64,000 nt of DNA from CAYPEL01 sp036479985 (GCA_965224815.1 CBDDAF010000003.1:2356001-2420000); one strand, 5' to 3'; positions 8,970 to 17,760 are shown, numbered from the stretch's first letter. The notes: generated from the letters alone by a model not told the origin. A program made the numbers and translations.

Positions 8970-9290
8970 ATGCAGAAAATTAGAAAAGGCGATGATGTAG
9001 TGGTTACGACCGGTAAGGATCGGGGTAAGCGTGGTAACGTGTTGCGCGTAATACCTGAAAAAGACCGGGTAGTGATTGAAAATGTAAATATCGTCAAGAA
9101 GCACACCAAGCCGAATCCGCAGCGCGGAGTTGCTGGTGGCATTGTCGAAAAAGAAATGCCAGTACATGTGTCTAATGTGATGCTGTACAACCCGCAGTCA
9201 AAAAAAGCTGATCGAGTGGGTATTCGTGTTCTTGAAGACGGGCGCAAAGTGCGCGTATTCAAATCCACCAATGAAGTCGTGGATGTTTAA
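8970..9290 (+). CDS. rplX: 50S ribosomal protein L24
   Basis: A 106-residue L24 with an N-terminal KOW motif (KIRKGDDVVVTTGKDRGKRG, residues 3-22), followed by VENVNIVKKHTKP type sequence near 42-52. It is an assembly initiator at the 5' end of 23S rRNA. A good AGGAG site precedes the ATG. rplE follows after 19 bp. Confidence 0.96.
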   Translation: MQKIRKGDDVVVTTGKDRGKRGNVLRVIPEKDRVVIENVNIVKKHTKPNPQRGVAGGIVEKEMPVHVSNVMLYNPQSKKADRVGIRVLEDGRKVRVFKSTNEVVDV

Positions 9291-9309
9291 TAGAATTTAG
9301 GTAATTAAC

Positions 9310-9849
9310 ATGGCCAGGTTACAAGATATATATCGCGAAGAAATAATCAAAAAGCTCACTGAGCAGTTTGATTATAAGAATGTTATGGAAGTGCCGAAGA
9401 TCACCAAGATCACACTGAATATGGGTGTAGGCGAAGCCATCGGCGATAAAAAAATAATGGAGCATGCAGTTGGAGATATGACCCGGATTACAGGTCAAAA
9501 ACCAATTGTTCGAAAGGCGAGGAAGTCAGTCGCCAGCTTTAAATTACGTGAAGATTGGCCGGTCGGCTGTAAGGTTACCTTGCGGCGGGAAAGGATGTAT
9601 GAATTTCTCGACCGTCTGGTCAGTATTGCGATACCGCGAGTTCGTGACTTTCGGGGATTAAACCCCAAAGCGTTTGATGGTCGTGGTAATTACAATATGG
9701 GTATCCAGGAACAGATTATTTTTCCAGAAGTGGAATACGACAAAATCGACGTGCTGCGTGGTATGGATATAAATATCACCACAACAGCCCGAACCGACGA
9801 GGAAGGCAGAGCGCTGTTAAAAGCATTTAACTTCCCGTTCAAGAACTGA
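9310..9849 (+). CDS. rplE: 50S ribosomal protein L5
   Basis: A 179-residue L5, identical in length to E. coli. Motifs include KITLNMGVGEA near 33-43, TGQKPIVRKARKSVASFKLR near 57-76 and RDFRGL near 113. It binds 5S rRNA and contacts P-site tRNA. It is followed after 10 bp by rpsN. Confidence 0.97.
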   Translation: MARLQDIYREEIIKKLTEQFDYKNVMEVPKITKITLNMGVGEAIGDKKIMEHAVGDMTRITGQKPIVRKARKSVASFKLREDWPVGCKVTLRRERMYEFLDRLVSIAIPRVRDFRGLNPKAFDGRGNYNMGIQEQIIFPEVEYDKIDVLRGMDINITTTARTDEEGRALLKAFNFPFKN

Positions 9850-9859
9850 GGTTGAAGTA

Positions 9860-10165
9860 ATGGCAAAAGTTTCAATGATTCAGCGCGAAATAAAGCGCAG
9901 CAAACAGGTCAAAAAGTACGCAGTAAAGCGTGCCAGCTTCAAGGCAATCATACGTGATATGAATAAGTCCGATGAAGAGCGTTATGACGCACAGCTGAAA
10001 TTGCAGGCCCTGCCGCGCGATGCCAGTCCAGTGCGCCATCGTAATCGTTGTCGTATTACAGGACGGCCACATGGCTATTACCGCAAATTTGGTTTAGCTC
10101 GAAACAAATTGCGTGAAGCGGCGATGCGTGGCGATGTGCCAGGACTGGTTAAGGCTAGCTGGTAA
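9860..10165 (+). CDS. rpsN: 30S ribosomal protein S14, long zinc-free form
   Basis: A 101-residue S14 of the long form without the CxxC pair. The C-terminal part RHRNRCRITGRPHGYYRKFG near 54-73 and LREAAMRGDVPGLVKASW are diagnostic. S14 packs with S3 and S10 in the head. This cysteine-poor form contrasts with the cysteine-rich S4 and L36 encoded downstream. Confidence 0.96.
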   Translation: MAKVSMIQREIKRSKQVKKYAVKRASFKAIIRDMNKSDEERYDAQLKLQALPRDASPVRHRNRCRITGRPHGYYRKFGLARNKLREAAMRGDVPGLVKASW

Positions 10166-10204
10166 TATAACCAGTAAAGATTAAAGAGTAGGAGTAAAAA
10201 GAAC

Positions 10205-10597
10205 ATGATGACGGATCCGATTGCTGACATGTTGACGCGTATTCGTAATGCGCAGTCAGCCGGCAAAGTGTCGGTGAGTATGCCGGCTTCGAAATTGAAG
10301 CATGCCATAGCAAATGTACTGCAGGATGAAGGTTTTATCGCGGGTACAGAAATCGATGATGCGAATGGCAAACCAGAATTAACTATCGCCTTGAAGTATT
10401 ACGAAGGTAAGCCGGTCATTGATAATATCAAGCGTATCAGCCGCCCTGGATTACGTATATACAAAAATAAGGACGAGCTTCCAAAGGTGTTGAATGGCCT
10501 GGGCGTTGCCATCATCTCGACATCAAAGGGTGTTATGAGTGATCGCCGTGCGCGCAGTACGGGTGAAGGCGGCGAAGTGTTGTGTTACGTGTCATAA
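10205..10597 (+). CDS. rpsH: 30S ribosomal protein S8
   Basis: A 130-residue S8 with TDPIADMLTRIRNAQ near 3-17 and the C-terminal GVAIISTSKGVMSDRRAR then GEVLCYV. It binds the 16S central domain and in E. coli represses the spc operon. The start could be either of two adjacent ATGs (10205 or 10208); GGAG lies 11-14 bases upstream. Confidence 0.96.
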   Translation: MMTDPIADMLTRIRNAQSAGKVSVSMPASKLKHAIANVLQDEGFIAGTEIDDANGKPELTIALKYYEGKPVIDNIKRISRPGLRIYKNKDELPKVLNGLGVAIISTSKGVMSDRRARSTGEGGEVLCYVS

Positions 10598-10634
10598 CGA
10601 CGCTGTAATCTGAAGAATTTATTGGACAAGAGCC

Positions 10635-11168
10635 ATGTCAAGAATTGCAAAAAAACCGATTGAAGTGCCCTCTGGCGTAGAAATTAAACTTGCTGGGCAA
10701 CAGGTGACTGTTAAGGGCAGTAAAGGTGCGCTTGAACACGAAATCAATAGCGCAGTAGAAATGAAGCAGGATGACAATGTGCTGACATTTGCGCCGCGTG
10801 ACGGCTCTAAATCAGCAATGGCGTTAGCCGGAACTACACGTGCACTGATTAACAATATGGTTGAAGGTGTTAGTAACGGGTTTGAGAAAAAGCTGCAGCT
10901 GGTTGGTGTGGGTTATCGTGCCCAGGTTCAGGGTAAAAAACTTAACCTGACGTTAGGTTTTTCACATCCAGTGGATCACGAAATCCCAGAAAACGTCACT
11001 GTTGAAACACCGAGTCAGACAGAAATTATTATTAAAGGCATTGATAAGCAGGTAGTAGGTCAAGTTGCTGCGGAAATACGCGCCTACCGTCCACCTGAGC
11101 CTTATAAGGGTAAAGGTGTTAAATACGTGGATGAAATCATCGTGCGTAAAGAGGCCAAGAAAAAGTAA
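10635..11168 (+). CDS. rplF: 50S ribosomal protein L6
   Basis: A 177-residue L6, the E. coli length. It starts SRIAKKPIEVPSGVEI, has VGVGYRAQVQGKKLNLTLGF near 92-111, and ends with the factor-binding signature PPEPYKGKGVKYVDE near 153-167. It lies close to the sarcin-ricin loop where GTPase factors dock. Confidence 0.97.
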   Translation: MSRIAKKPIEVPSGVEIKLAGQQVTVKGSKGALEHEINSAVEMKQDDNVLTFAPRDGSKSAMALAGTTRALINNMVEGVSNGFEKKLQLVGVGYRAQVQGKKLNLTLGFSHPVDHEIPENVTVETPSQTEIIIKGIDKQVVGQVAAEIRAYRPPEPYKGKGVKYVDEIIVRKEAKKK

Positions 11169-11217
11169 GCGTCGTATTGGGGCGGTTATTCAGTCAACAA
11201 GATTTGAAGGTAGCGGA

Positions 11218-11571
11218 ATGGATAAGAAAACATCGAGAATACGCCGGGCGCGCAAGACCCGTGCAAAAATACGTGAACTGGGTAAGCCACGGTTGTGTGT
11301 TTATCGGACGCCGCGCCACATTTATGCGCAGATTATCGATAGTGCCGGTGACAAAGTGGTTGTCTGCGCATCTACATTGGATCGTGATTTGCGAAAGAGT
11401 ATAAAGGCAACTGGCAATGCGGAAGCCGCTGCATCGATTGGGAAAGCGGTTGCAGAGCGTGCAAAAGCGGCAGGTGTTACACAAGTGGCATTTGATCGTT
11501 CCGGTTTTAAATATCATGGTCGTGTCAAGGCGCTGGCTGAAGCTGCGCGTGAAGGCGGATTGGAATTCTAA
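11218..11571 (+). CDS. rplR: 50S ribosomal protein L18
   Basis: A 117-residue L18 (E. coli 117). I take the ATG at 11218, which gives MDKKTSRIRRARKTRAKI; longer in-frame extensions run into rplF and are not conserved. LCVYRTPRHIYAQIID near 26-41 and FDRSGFKYHGRVKALAEAAR near 94-113 are the 5S-rRNA-binding fold. A GGTAGCGG stretch just upstream gives a weak ribosome site. Confidence 0.96.
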   Translation: MDKKTSRIRRARKTRAKIRELGKPRLCVYRTPRHIYAQIIDSAGDKVVVCASTLDRDLRKSIKATGNAEAAASIGKAVAERAKAAGVTQVAFDRSGFKYHGRVKALAEAAREGGLEF

Positions 11572-11582
11572 AGGGTTAAACT

Positions 11583-12089
11583 ATGGCAAATGTCGAACAC
11601 CAGGCAAACTCAGATGGTTTGCAGGAAAAATTGATAGGAATTAACCGGGTTGCTAAAGTGGTCAAGGGCGGACGTCAATTTGGTTTTGCCGCGTTGACAG
11701 TGGTCGGTGACGGTGAAGGCCGGGTTGGTTTTGGCCGGGGTAAAGCCCGTGAAGTGCCGGTAGCTATCCAGAAAGCAATGGAAAATGCCCGTAAGAATAT
11801 GCAAACCATTGCGCTGAAAGAAGGCACGTTGCAATACGCAATTACTGCAAGACACGGTGCTGCCAAGGTCTACATGCAACCTGCATCTGAAGGTACCGGC
11901 ATTATTGCGGGTGGTGCAATGCGGGCTGTTTTTGAAGTCGTTGGCGTACGTGATGTGCTGGCGAAATGTATTGGTACTAATAATCCGATCAATGTTGTTC
12001 GCGCAACCATGCGTGGCCTGGCTGAAATGAGCTCACCCGAGTCAGTTGCAGCCAAGCGTGGCAAATCGGTTGACGATATTCTGGGATAA
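11583..12089 (+). CDS. rpsE: 30S ribosomal protein S5
   Basis: A 168-residue S5. The N-terminal dsRNA-binding-like domain has EKLIGINRVAKVVKGGR near 15-32, then VVGDGEGRVGFGRGKARE near 40-57. The C-terminal part includes GTGIIAGGAMRAVFEVVGV near 104-122 and NNPINVVRAT. It shapes the mRNA entry site and affects decoding fidelity. rpmD follows 3 bp after the stop. Confidence 0.97.
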   Translation: MANVEHQANSDGLQEKLIGINRVAKVVKGGRQFGFAALTVVGDGEGRVGFGRGKAREVPVAIQKAMENARKNMQTIALKEGTLQYAITARHGAAKVYMQPASEGTGIIAGGAMRAVFEVVGVRDVLAKCIGTNNPINVVRATMRGLAEMSSPESVAAKRGKSVDDILG

Positions 12090-12092
12090 ACC

Positions 12093-12278
12093 ATGGCCGA
12101 AAAGAACCTTAAAGTAACCTTAACCAAAAGTACCAGTGGTCGGCTTAAGACGCATAAAGCCTGTGCAATTGGCCTGGGTTTGCGCCGTATTCGGCACAGT
12201 GTGATTGTGGCTGCTACGCCAGAGAATCGTGGCATGATCAACAAAATTTCTTACATGCTCCAGATAGAGGATGCCTGA
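12093..12278 (+). CDS. rpmD: 50S ribosomal protein L30
   Basis: A 61-residue L30 with VTLTKSTSGRLKTHKACA near 8-25 and GLGLRRIRHSVIV near 28-40. The ATG is 3 bp after the rpsE stop. Short length and position between S5 and L15 match the spc operon exactly. Confidence 0.95.
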   Translation: MAEKNLKVTLTKSTSGRLKTHKACAIGLGLRRIRHSVIVAATPENRGMINKISYMLQIEDA

Positions 12279-12279
12279 T

Positions 12280-12714
12280 ATGCGTCTGAATTCAATTAAA
12301 CCGGCTGCAGGTAGCCGTACCGATAGAAAACGTGTCGGCCGGGGTATTGGTTCCGGGTTTGGCAAGACCTGTGGCCGTGGCCACAAAGGTCAAAAATCCC
12401 GTTCCGGTGGTTTTCATAAAGTGGGTTTTGAAGGTGGTCAAATGCCTTTACAACGCCGCTTGCCAAAAATCGGCTTTGTTTCCCGCAAGTCCCGCTTTAT
12501 CGAAGAAGTCCGCTTGCATGAACTGGCCGGTGTCGAAGCGGATGCCATTGATCTCGTTGCGTTGAAGGCGGCGGGGATTATTGGCCATCATACGTTACAC
12601 GCTAAAGTCATTGCCTCTGGAAAGATCGAAAAGGCAGTAACGCTACGCGGATTGGGTGTGACCAAAGGTGCTAAAGCAGCCATTGAAGCTGCTGGTGGCA
12701 AGGTCGAGGCATAG
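12280..12714 (+). CDS. rplO: 50S ribosomal protein L15
   Basis: I start L15 at the ATG just after the rpmD stop, giving MRLNSIKPAAGSRTDRKRVG and 144 residues, the E. coli length. An in-frame ATG at 12271 would add three unconserved residues. GSGFGKTCGRGHKGQKSRSG near 26-45 and GFEGGQMPLQRRLPKIGF near 53-70 are the glycine/arginine-rich extension that penetrates 23S rRNA. 12 bp before secY. Confidence 0.95.
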   Translation: MRLNSIKPAAGSRTDRKRVGRGIGSGFGKTCGRGHKGQKSRSGGFHKVGFEGGQMPLQRRLPKIGFVSRKSRFIEEVRLHELAGVEADAIDLVALKAAGIIGHHTLHAKVIASGKIEKAVTLRGLGVTKGAKAAIEAAGGKVEA

Positions 12715-12726
12715 GGTAAAGCACTG

Positions 12727-14079
12727 ATGGCAGGTCCAAAATCAGCTACCGGCGGAATTGGCGATATTGGCAAGCTCACTGAGCTGCGCCAGCGTATCTT
12801 ATTTGTATTGGGTGCGATATTTGTTTTCCGGGTGGGCTCATTCATTCCGTTGCCGGGAATAGATCCGGTTGTGTTAGCAGAATTAGTTGATCAGCAGAAA
12901 GGTACGATCCTGGATATGTTTAACATGTTCTCAGGAGGGGCTTTAGCCCGCCTTTCATTGTTCGCACTGGGTATCATGCCCTATATATCTGCATCGATTA
13001 TCATGCAACTACTGTCATACACGGTGCCAACGCTGCAACAATTGAAAAAAGAAGGCGATGCTGGACGGCGTAAAATTACCCAGTATACGCGTTACGGAAC
13101 AGTGATCCTGGCAACTTTTCAGGCGATAGGAATATCAACAGCACTACAAAGTCAGTCAGTCGGCGGTAGTAATCTCATCATTCTGCAGGGGCCAGCTTTT
13201 GTTCTATCTGCGGTCACCTGTTTAGTGACAGGTACGTTGTTTTTAATGTGGCTCGGTGAACAGGTCACTGAACGCGGTATCGGTAATGGTATTTCGATCA
13301 TTATCTTTTCCGGTATTGTGGCCGGATTGCCCTCGGCTATCGGCGGCACACTGGAACTGGTGCGTACCGGTGAAATGAACACGCTGACGATCCTGTTTTT
13401 ATTCGCGGTTGCCATAGCGGTCACAATGTTTGTAATTTTTGTCGAACGTGGTCAACGCCGGATTACCGTGAACTATGCCAAGCGTCAGCAAGGCCGGAAA
13501 ATGTATGCCGGGCAGAGCACTCATTTGCCATTGAAGTTGAATATGGCCGGCGTTATCCCGCCAATTTTTGCATCGAGTATTATTCTGTTTCCAGCGACAC
13601 TGGGTAGCTGGTTTGGTAGCACTGAAGGCATGGGCTGGTTGAAGGATCTTTCCTCGACCATATCACCTGGCCAACCGCTTTATGTGTTGTTCTACGCCTG
13701 TGCGATTATATTTTTCTGTTTCTTTTATACGTCTATCGTATTCAATTCCAAAGAAACAGCGGACAATTTGAAAAAATCCGGAGCCTTTATTCCCGGTATA
13801 CGTCCTGGGGAGCAGACCGGTAAATATATTGATGGCGTGATGACCCGGTTAACTATGGCGGGCGCGATATACATTACGATGGTTTGTTTGCTGCCAGAAT
13901 TTCTGATTTTGTACTGGAACGTCCCCTTCTATTTTGGGGGTACGTCATTATTGATTATTGTCGTAGTGGTAATGGACTTTATGGCGCAGGTACAGGCGCA
14001 TATGATGTCCCACCAGTATGAAGGGATTATGAAAAAAGCAAACTTGAAAGGCCAGGGCCGAAGCGGTTTGCTGAGATAA
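12727..14079 (+). CDS. secY: Protein translocase subunit SecY
   Basis: The 450-residue channel of the Sec translocon, with about ten hydrophobic membrane segments. Recognisable parts are LFVLGAIFVFRVGSFIPLPG at the first helix, the plug region NMFSGGALARLS near 60, a YTRYGT-type cytosolic loop, and the conserved C-terminal loop GIRPGEQTGKYID near 358. It works with SecE/SecG and with SecA, which is encoded at 46444 in this window. Conserved position between L15 and L36. Confidence 0.98.
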   Translation: MAGPKSATGGIGDIGKLTELRQRILFVLGAIFVFRVGSFIPLPGIDPVVLAELVDQQKGTILDMFNMFSGGALARLSLFALGIMPYISASIIMQLLSYTVPTLQQLKKEGDAGRRKITQYTRYGTVILATFQAIGISTALQSQSVGGSNLIILQGPAFVLSAVTCLVTGTLFLMWLGEQVTERGIGNGISIIIFSGIVAGLPSAIGGTLELVRTGEMNTLTILFLFAVAIAVTMFVIFVERGQRRITVNYAKRQQGRKMYAGQSTHLPLKLNMAGVIPPIFASSIILFPATLGSWFGSTEGMGWLKDLSSTISPGQPLYVLFYACAIIFFCFFYTSIVFNSKETADNLKKSGAFIPGIRPGEQTGKYIDGVMTRLTMAGAIYITMVCLLPEFLILYWNVPFYFGGTSLLIIVVVVMDFMAQVQAHMMSHQYEGIMKKANLKGQGRSGLLR

Positions 14080-14097
14080 AATGAAACAGGTGAAACT

Positions 14098-14211
14098 ATG
14101 AAAGTGCGTGCATCGGTAAAAAGAATCTGCCGGAATTGTAAGATTGTCCGTCGTAAGGGTGTTGTACGGGTTATCTGTAAGGATGGCCGTCATAAGCAAC
14201 GTCAGGGCTAA
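14098..14211 (+). CDS. rpmJ: 50S ribosomal protein L36, zinc-ribbon form
   Basis: A 37-residue protein, MKVRASVKRICRNCKIVRRK then GVVRVICKDGRHKQRQG. Cysteines 11, 14 and 27 with His32 form the zinc ribbon of the C+ L36. It lies 18 bp after secY and ends the spc operon, its standard place. Confidence 0.96.
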   Translation: MKVRASVKRICRNCKIVRRKGVVRVICKDGRHKQRQG

Positions 14212-14319
14212 GATCTGGCGCTTATAAACCCGTAATTTAATTGATTTTAGACGTGGCTACAGGTATCCTTTCGGGTTCGCTGCAAGGTCATCAGCCGCGT
14301 CTGTCAGGAGAGAGTATTC
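14212..14319 (+). promoter_or_regulatory. Leader between spc and alpha operons
   Basis: A 108-bp untranslated gap separates rpmJ from rpsM, the only sizeable break in the late ribosomal genes. In E. coli this position carries the S4-binding pseudoknot that represses the alpha operon. Short complementary stretches (GACGTGGCT near 14251 and AGCCGCGTC near 14292) could pair, but I cannot confirm the pseudoknot by eye. GGAGAG precedes the rpsM ATG. Confidence 0.4.
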
Positions 14320-14676
14320 ATGGCTCGTATTGCCGGAATTAATATTCCGACCCATAAACATGCGGTTATCGCGTTGACTTCGATCTATGGAATCGGTCGT
14401 GTCGCTGCGCAGAAAATTTGCGAAGCAACCGGTGTAAAACCGGACACCAAGATCAAGGATTTGTCAGAATCTGAAGTTGAAGGAGTTCGTAACGCGGTTG
14501 CGAAATATACTGTCGAAGGTGATCTGCGCCGGACAGTATCGATGAATATTAAGCGCCTCATGGATCTGGGCTGCTACCGGGGTATGCGTCATCGCCGTGG
14601 TCTGCCACTTCGTGGACAACGCACCCGTACTAATGCCCGTACCCGTAAGGGACCACGGCGTCCTATTCGCAAGTAA
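14320..14676 (+). CDS. rpsM: 30S ribosomal protein S13
   Basis: A 118-residue S13 starting MARIAGINIPTHKHAVIALT. GIGR near 24, the helix-two-turn-helix region, and the basic RGLPLRGQRTRTNARTRKG near 93-111 are all present. It forms intersubunit bridges to L5 and contacts P-site tRNA. First gene of the alpha operon. Confidence 0.97.
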   Translation: MARIAGINIPTHKHAVIALTSIYGIGRVAAQKICEATGVKPDTKIKDLSESEVEGVRNAVAKYTVEGDLRRTVSMNIKRLMDLGCYRGMRHRRGLPLRGQRTRTNARTRKGPRRPIRK

Positions 14677-14700
14677 CAACAACGGTTCAGAAAATAGATC

Positions 14701-15087
14701 ATGGCTAAAGCGACAGCTACACGCAAAAAAATTAAAAAGAATGTGGTCGACGGTATCGCCCACGTTCATGCTTCGTTTAACAATACCATCATTACCATTA
14801 GCGACAGGCAAGGCAATGCGCTGGCCTGGGCAACGGCAGGTGGTTCTGGTTTTCGTGGTTCGCGTAAAAGCACCCCGTTTGCAGCTCAGGTAGCAGCAGA
14901 ACGTGTCGGTGAAATGGTTAAGGAATTTGGCATGAAAAATCTTGAAGTTGAAATCAAGGGGCCAGGTCCGGGACGTGAGTCTGCAGTGCGCGCATTGAAT
15001 AATGTTGGTTTCCGCATTACTAACATTACTGATGTAACGCCAATTCCCCATAATGGTTGCCGCCCACCTAAGAAACGGCGCGTGTAG
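14701..15087 (+). CDS. rpsK: 30S ribosomal protein S11
   Basis: A 128-residue S11 (E. coli 129). It contains GIAHVHASFNNTIITISDRQ near 19-38, a GSGFRGSRKSTPFAAQVAA segment near 52-70, and ends PIPHNGCRPPKKRRV. It lies on the platform near the E site with S7. 12 bp before rpsD. Confidence 0.97.
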   Translation: MAKATATRKKIKKNVVDGIAHVHASFNNTIITISDRQGNALAWATAGGSGFRGSRKSTPFAAQVAAERVGEMVKEFGMKNLEVEIKGPGPGRESAVRALNNVGFRITNITDVTPIPHNGCRPPKKRRV

Positions 15088-15098
15088 GTAAATAGATC

Positions 15099-15725
15099 AT
15101 GGCTAAATATATTGGATCAAAATGTCGTCAATGCCGCCGTGAAGGCAGCAAGCTATTTTTGAAGGGCGAGAAGTGTTACACCAGTAAGTGTCCGATGGAA
15201 AATCGTCCCTTCCCGCCGGGCCAACATGGCCAGCGTCGTGGTCGTTTGTCGGATTACGCCACACAGTTACGCGAAAAGCAGAAACTTCGTCGTATCTATG
15301 GTGTGTTGGAACGCCAATTCCGTAACTACTATAAAAAAGCTGCGCTACGTAAAGGTGCGACAGGTGAAAACCTGCTGCAATTACTGGAGAGCCGTCTGGA
15401 TAATGTTGTCTACCGTATGGGGTTTGCTGCTTCTCGCAGTGAAGCGCGTCAGTTGGTCAGGCATTGTGCGATTGCTGTTAATGGCCAGCGTGTCACCATA
15501 CCTTCATATCAGGTTCAGCCTAACGATACGCTGACGGTGGCTGAAAAATCACGAAACCAGTTACGTGTTCAGGCTGCCCTGCAATTTGCTGAGCAGCGTG
15601 GATTTTCAGACTGGATTGATGTTGATCCTAAAAAGATGCAGGGTATTTTCAAGTCGCGTCCAGAACGTACTGATCTCCCTGCCGAGATCAACGAGCATCT
15701 AATTGTTGAGCTGTACTCCAAGTAA
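15099..15725 (+). CDS. rpsD: 30S ribosomal protein S4, four-cysteine form
   Basis: A 208-residue S4. Residues 9, 12, 26 and 31 are cysteines (SKCRQC, then EKCYTSKC), so this is the zinc-binding C+ variant, unlike the E. coli protein. The S4 RNA-binding domain follows (LLQLLESRLDNVVYRMGFA near 90-108). It initiates 30S assembly and in enterobacteria represses the alpha operon. Lies between rpsK and rpoA in normal order. Confidence 0.97.
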   Translation: MAKYIGSKCRQCRREGSKLFLKGEKCYTSKCPMENRPFPPGQHGQRRGRLSDYATQLREKQKLRRIYGVLERQFRNYYKKAALRKGATGENLLQLLESRLDNVVYRMGFAASRSEARQLVRHCAIAVNGQRVTIPSYQVQPNDTLTVAEKSRNQLRVQAALQFAEQRGFSDWIDVDPKKMQGIFKSRPERTDLPAEINEHLIVELYSK

Positions 15726-15755
15726 GCTTAACACCTAAGTTAAAGAGGGCTACAC

Positions 15756-16757
15756 ATGCAGGGCAATGTTAATGAGTTCCTGAAACCGCGCATCGTCGAT
15801 GTGCAATTCAGTGGTGACAAGCAAGCCAAAGTTGTGCTGGAACCACTAGAACGTGGATTTGGCCATACGCTTGGAAATGCGTTACGCCGCATATTGCTTT
15901 CATCCATGCCTGGTTGTGCGATTACCGGCGTAGAAATTGAAGGTGTATTGCACGAATATTCTACGCTTGAAGGTGTTCAGGAAGATGTCATGGACATTCT
16001 TTTGAATCTCAAAGGTGTCGCGTTACGCATGCATAATCGTGAAACGGCTACCCTGAGAATCAGCAAGAAGGGCCCAGGTGCAGTAACAGCGGGTGATATT
16101 GTTATTGATCACGATGTGGAAGTGATTAATCCAGATTTTGTTATCGCTAACCTGACCAAAGGTGGCGAAATAAATATGACGTTGCATATTGCCATGGGGC
16201 GCGGCTATGAGCCGGCAACTGCTCGAGTTAGTCAGGATGATGAGAGTCGTCCAATTGGGAATCTTCAGTTAGATGCCTCTTACAGTCCGGTTTCTCGAGT
16301 TGCTTACAACGTTGAAAGCGCGCGTGTTGAGCAGCGTACAAACCTGGACAAGTTGATCATAGACATTGAGACCAACGGTACAATCGATCCAGAAGAATCA
16401 ATTCGCCGTGCTGCAACAATATTACAAGATCAGCTGTCTGTATTTGTTGATTTGCAAGGTAAAGAAGAAGTTCAGCCTGACACCAGTGAAGCGGATATCG
16501 ATCCAGTACTGTTGCGTCCGGTTGATGATCTGGAACTGACGGTTCGTTCTGCTAACTGCCTTAAGGCAGAAAGTATATATTTCATTGGCGATCTGATTCA
16601 GCGCACCGAAGTTGAATTATTGAAAACACCAAACCTGGGCAAAAAATCGCTGACCGAAATCAAGGATGTGCTGGCTTCGCGTGGTTTGTCATTGGGTATG
16701 CGTCTTGAAAACTGGCCACCAGCCGGTCTTCGGGATACCGATAAAATTTCTGCCTGA
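15756..16757 (+). CDS. rpoA: DNA-directed RNA polymerase alpha subunit
   Basis: A 333-residue alpha subunit. The N-terminal dimerisation domain carries LEPLERGFGHTLGNALRRIL near 28-47. The C-terminal domain has the HhH-type promoter/activator surface, with LTVRSANCLKAESIYFIGDL near 258-277 and LGKKSLTEIKDVL near 292-304. Good AAAGAGG ribosome site. It is followed by rplQ as in most proteobacteria. Confidence 0.98.
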   Translation: MQGNVNEFLKPRIVDVQFSGDKQAKVVLEPLERGFGHTLGNALRRILLSSMPGCAITGVEIEGVLHEYSTLEGVQEDVMDILLNLKGVALRMHNRETATLRISKKGPGAVTAGDIVIDHDVEVINPDFVIANLTKGGEINMTLHIAMGRGYEPATARVSQDDESRPIGNLQLDASYSPVSRVAYNVESARVEQRTNLDKLIIDIETNGTIDPEESIRRAATILQDQLSVFVDLQGKEEVQPDTSEADIDPVLLRPVDDLELTVRSANCLKAESIYFIGDLIQRTEVELLKTPNLGKKSLTEIKDVLASRGLSLGMRLENWPPAGLRDTDKISA

Positions 16758-16798
16758 GTCAGCTCAGGCTTCGAGAATAAAGAGATAGGTATCAGGTC

Positions 16799-17188
16799 AT
16801 GCGTCACCTAAAGAGCGGGCGAAAATTAAACCGTAACAGCAGCCACCGTAAGGCTATGTTCAGCAACATGGCGGCTTCGCTTTTACATCATGAAGTCATC
16901 AGAACAACCTTGCCCAAGGCGAAAGAATTACGCCGCGTCGCTGAACCATTAATCACCCTGGCTAAAGTAGACAGCGTACACAAGCGCCGTATAGCATTCA
17001 GCCGGTTACGTGATCGTGACGTGGTGACAAAATTATTCAATGTACTGGGCCCGCGCTACAAAGAACGCCCAGGTGGGTATCTGCGAATTCTGAAAATGGG
17101 ATACCGCACCGGCGATAAAGCACCCATGGCACTGGTTGAATTAGTGGATCGTCCGCAAGAAACAGAAGCAGAAGAACTGGCTGATTAA
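16799..17188 (+). CDS. rplQ: 50S ribosomal protein L17
   Basis: A 129-residue L17 (E. coli 127) starting MRHLKSGRKLNRNSSHRKAM, with LITLAKVDSVHKRRIAFSRL near 51-70 and RPGGYLRILKMGYRTGDKAP near 82-101. Last gene of the alpha operon and of the ribosomal block. Confidence 0.97.
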   Translation: MRHLKSGRKLNRNSSHRKAMFSNMAASLLHHEVIRTTLPKAKELRRVAEPLITLAKVDSVHKRRIAFSRLRDRDVVTKLFNVLGPRYKERPGGYLRILKMGYRTGDKAPMALVELVDRPQETEAEELAD

Positions 17189-17215
17189 GTTTAGCTAATA
17201 TAAGTCGTATGAAAA

Positions 17216-17233
17216 GCCGGGTTTAATCCCGGA
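17216..17233. terminator. Hairpin after the ribosomal block
   Basis: GCCGGG and CCCGGA flank a 6-base loop between the end of rplQ and the converging gene at 17245. The position fits a terminator for either strand, but no run of T follows, so the call is weak. Confidence 0.35.
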
Positions 17234-17244
17234 ATTCCAAAACT

Positions 17245-17760
17245 TTACCCCAACAATTCCTCCAGCGCATAAAGTGTTTTCTGCGGAAACAACGTGCTTG
17301 GATAATATTTTTCTATCGTACTAATGGCCTGCTCATACGAGTGGATATTCAAGTATCTGAGCAAATACCTGACATCCGCCTCGTCATGAAACTCTGCCCC
17401 TAACCTCATTGCCAGGCATTTCATGGCCAGTAAATATTCCGGTATTGCTGTCATGATTTTCAGATGACTGAGTTCCAAATAGTCCGAAAATTTTCCTGTA
17501 TCACTGAGATAGCCTTTTACTGCATCATTAAGCCAGTCCTCTGGCATTTGGGCGGCCAGAGCTACTTTATTGGCCGCTTCCCGGATAATCGCGGCCGGTC
17601 GAAAAAAACCATCCACATCCTTGGTTGCCGCCCGCGCATCGAATACCAGACACATGACGGCGCCACCCACCAGATACAGTTCACCGGTTTCATTTTTACG
17701 CGCAAGTTCTGCATTTAATAACCCAAACAATCTATCTATATCTGCAGCGCTGAGTTCCAT
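17245..17760 (-). CDS. Nucleotidyltransferase-like protein (DUF6036 type), possible toxin
   Basis: A 171-residue protein. Residues 27-50 read LYLVGGAVMCLVF, then RAATKDVDGFF. The GG...DVD pattern is that of minimal nucleotidyltransferases of the DUF6036/MNT kind, which modify RNA or protein in several toxin-antitoxin and abortive-infection systems. It is read leftward and its ATG overlaps the stop of the upstream ribbon-helix-helix gene (TAATG), so the two are translationally coupled. The pair is not part of the conserved rplQ-uvrA order and looks acquired. Substrate and toxicity are inference; the fold call rests on the active-site motif. Confidence 0.6.
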   Translation of the reverse strand: MELSAADIDRLFGLLNAELARKNETGELYLVGGAVMCLVFDARAATKDVDGFFRPAAIIREAANKVALAAQMPEDWLNDAVKGYLSDTGKFSDYLELSHLKIMTAIPEYLLAMKCLAMRLGAEFHDEADVRYLLRYLNIHSYEQAISTIEKYYPSTLFPQKTLYALEELLG

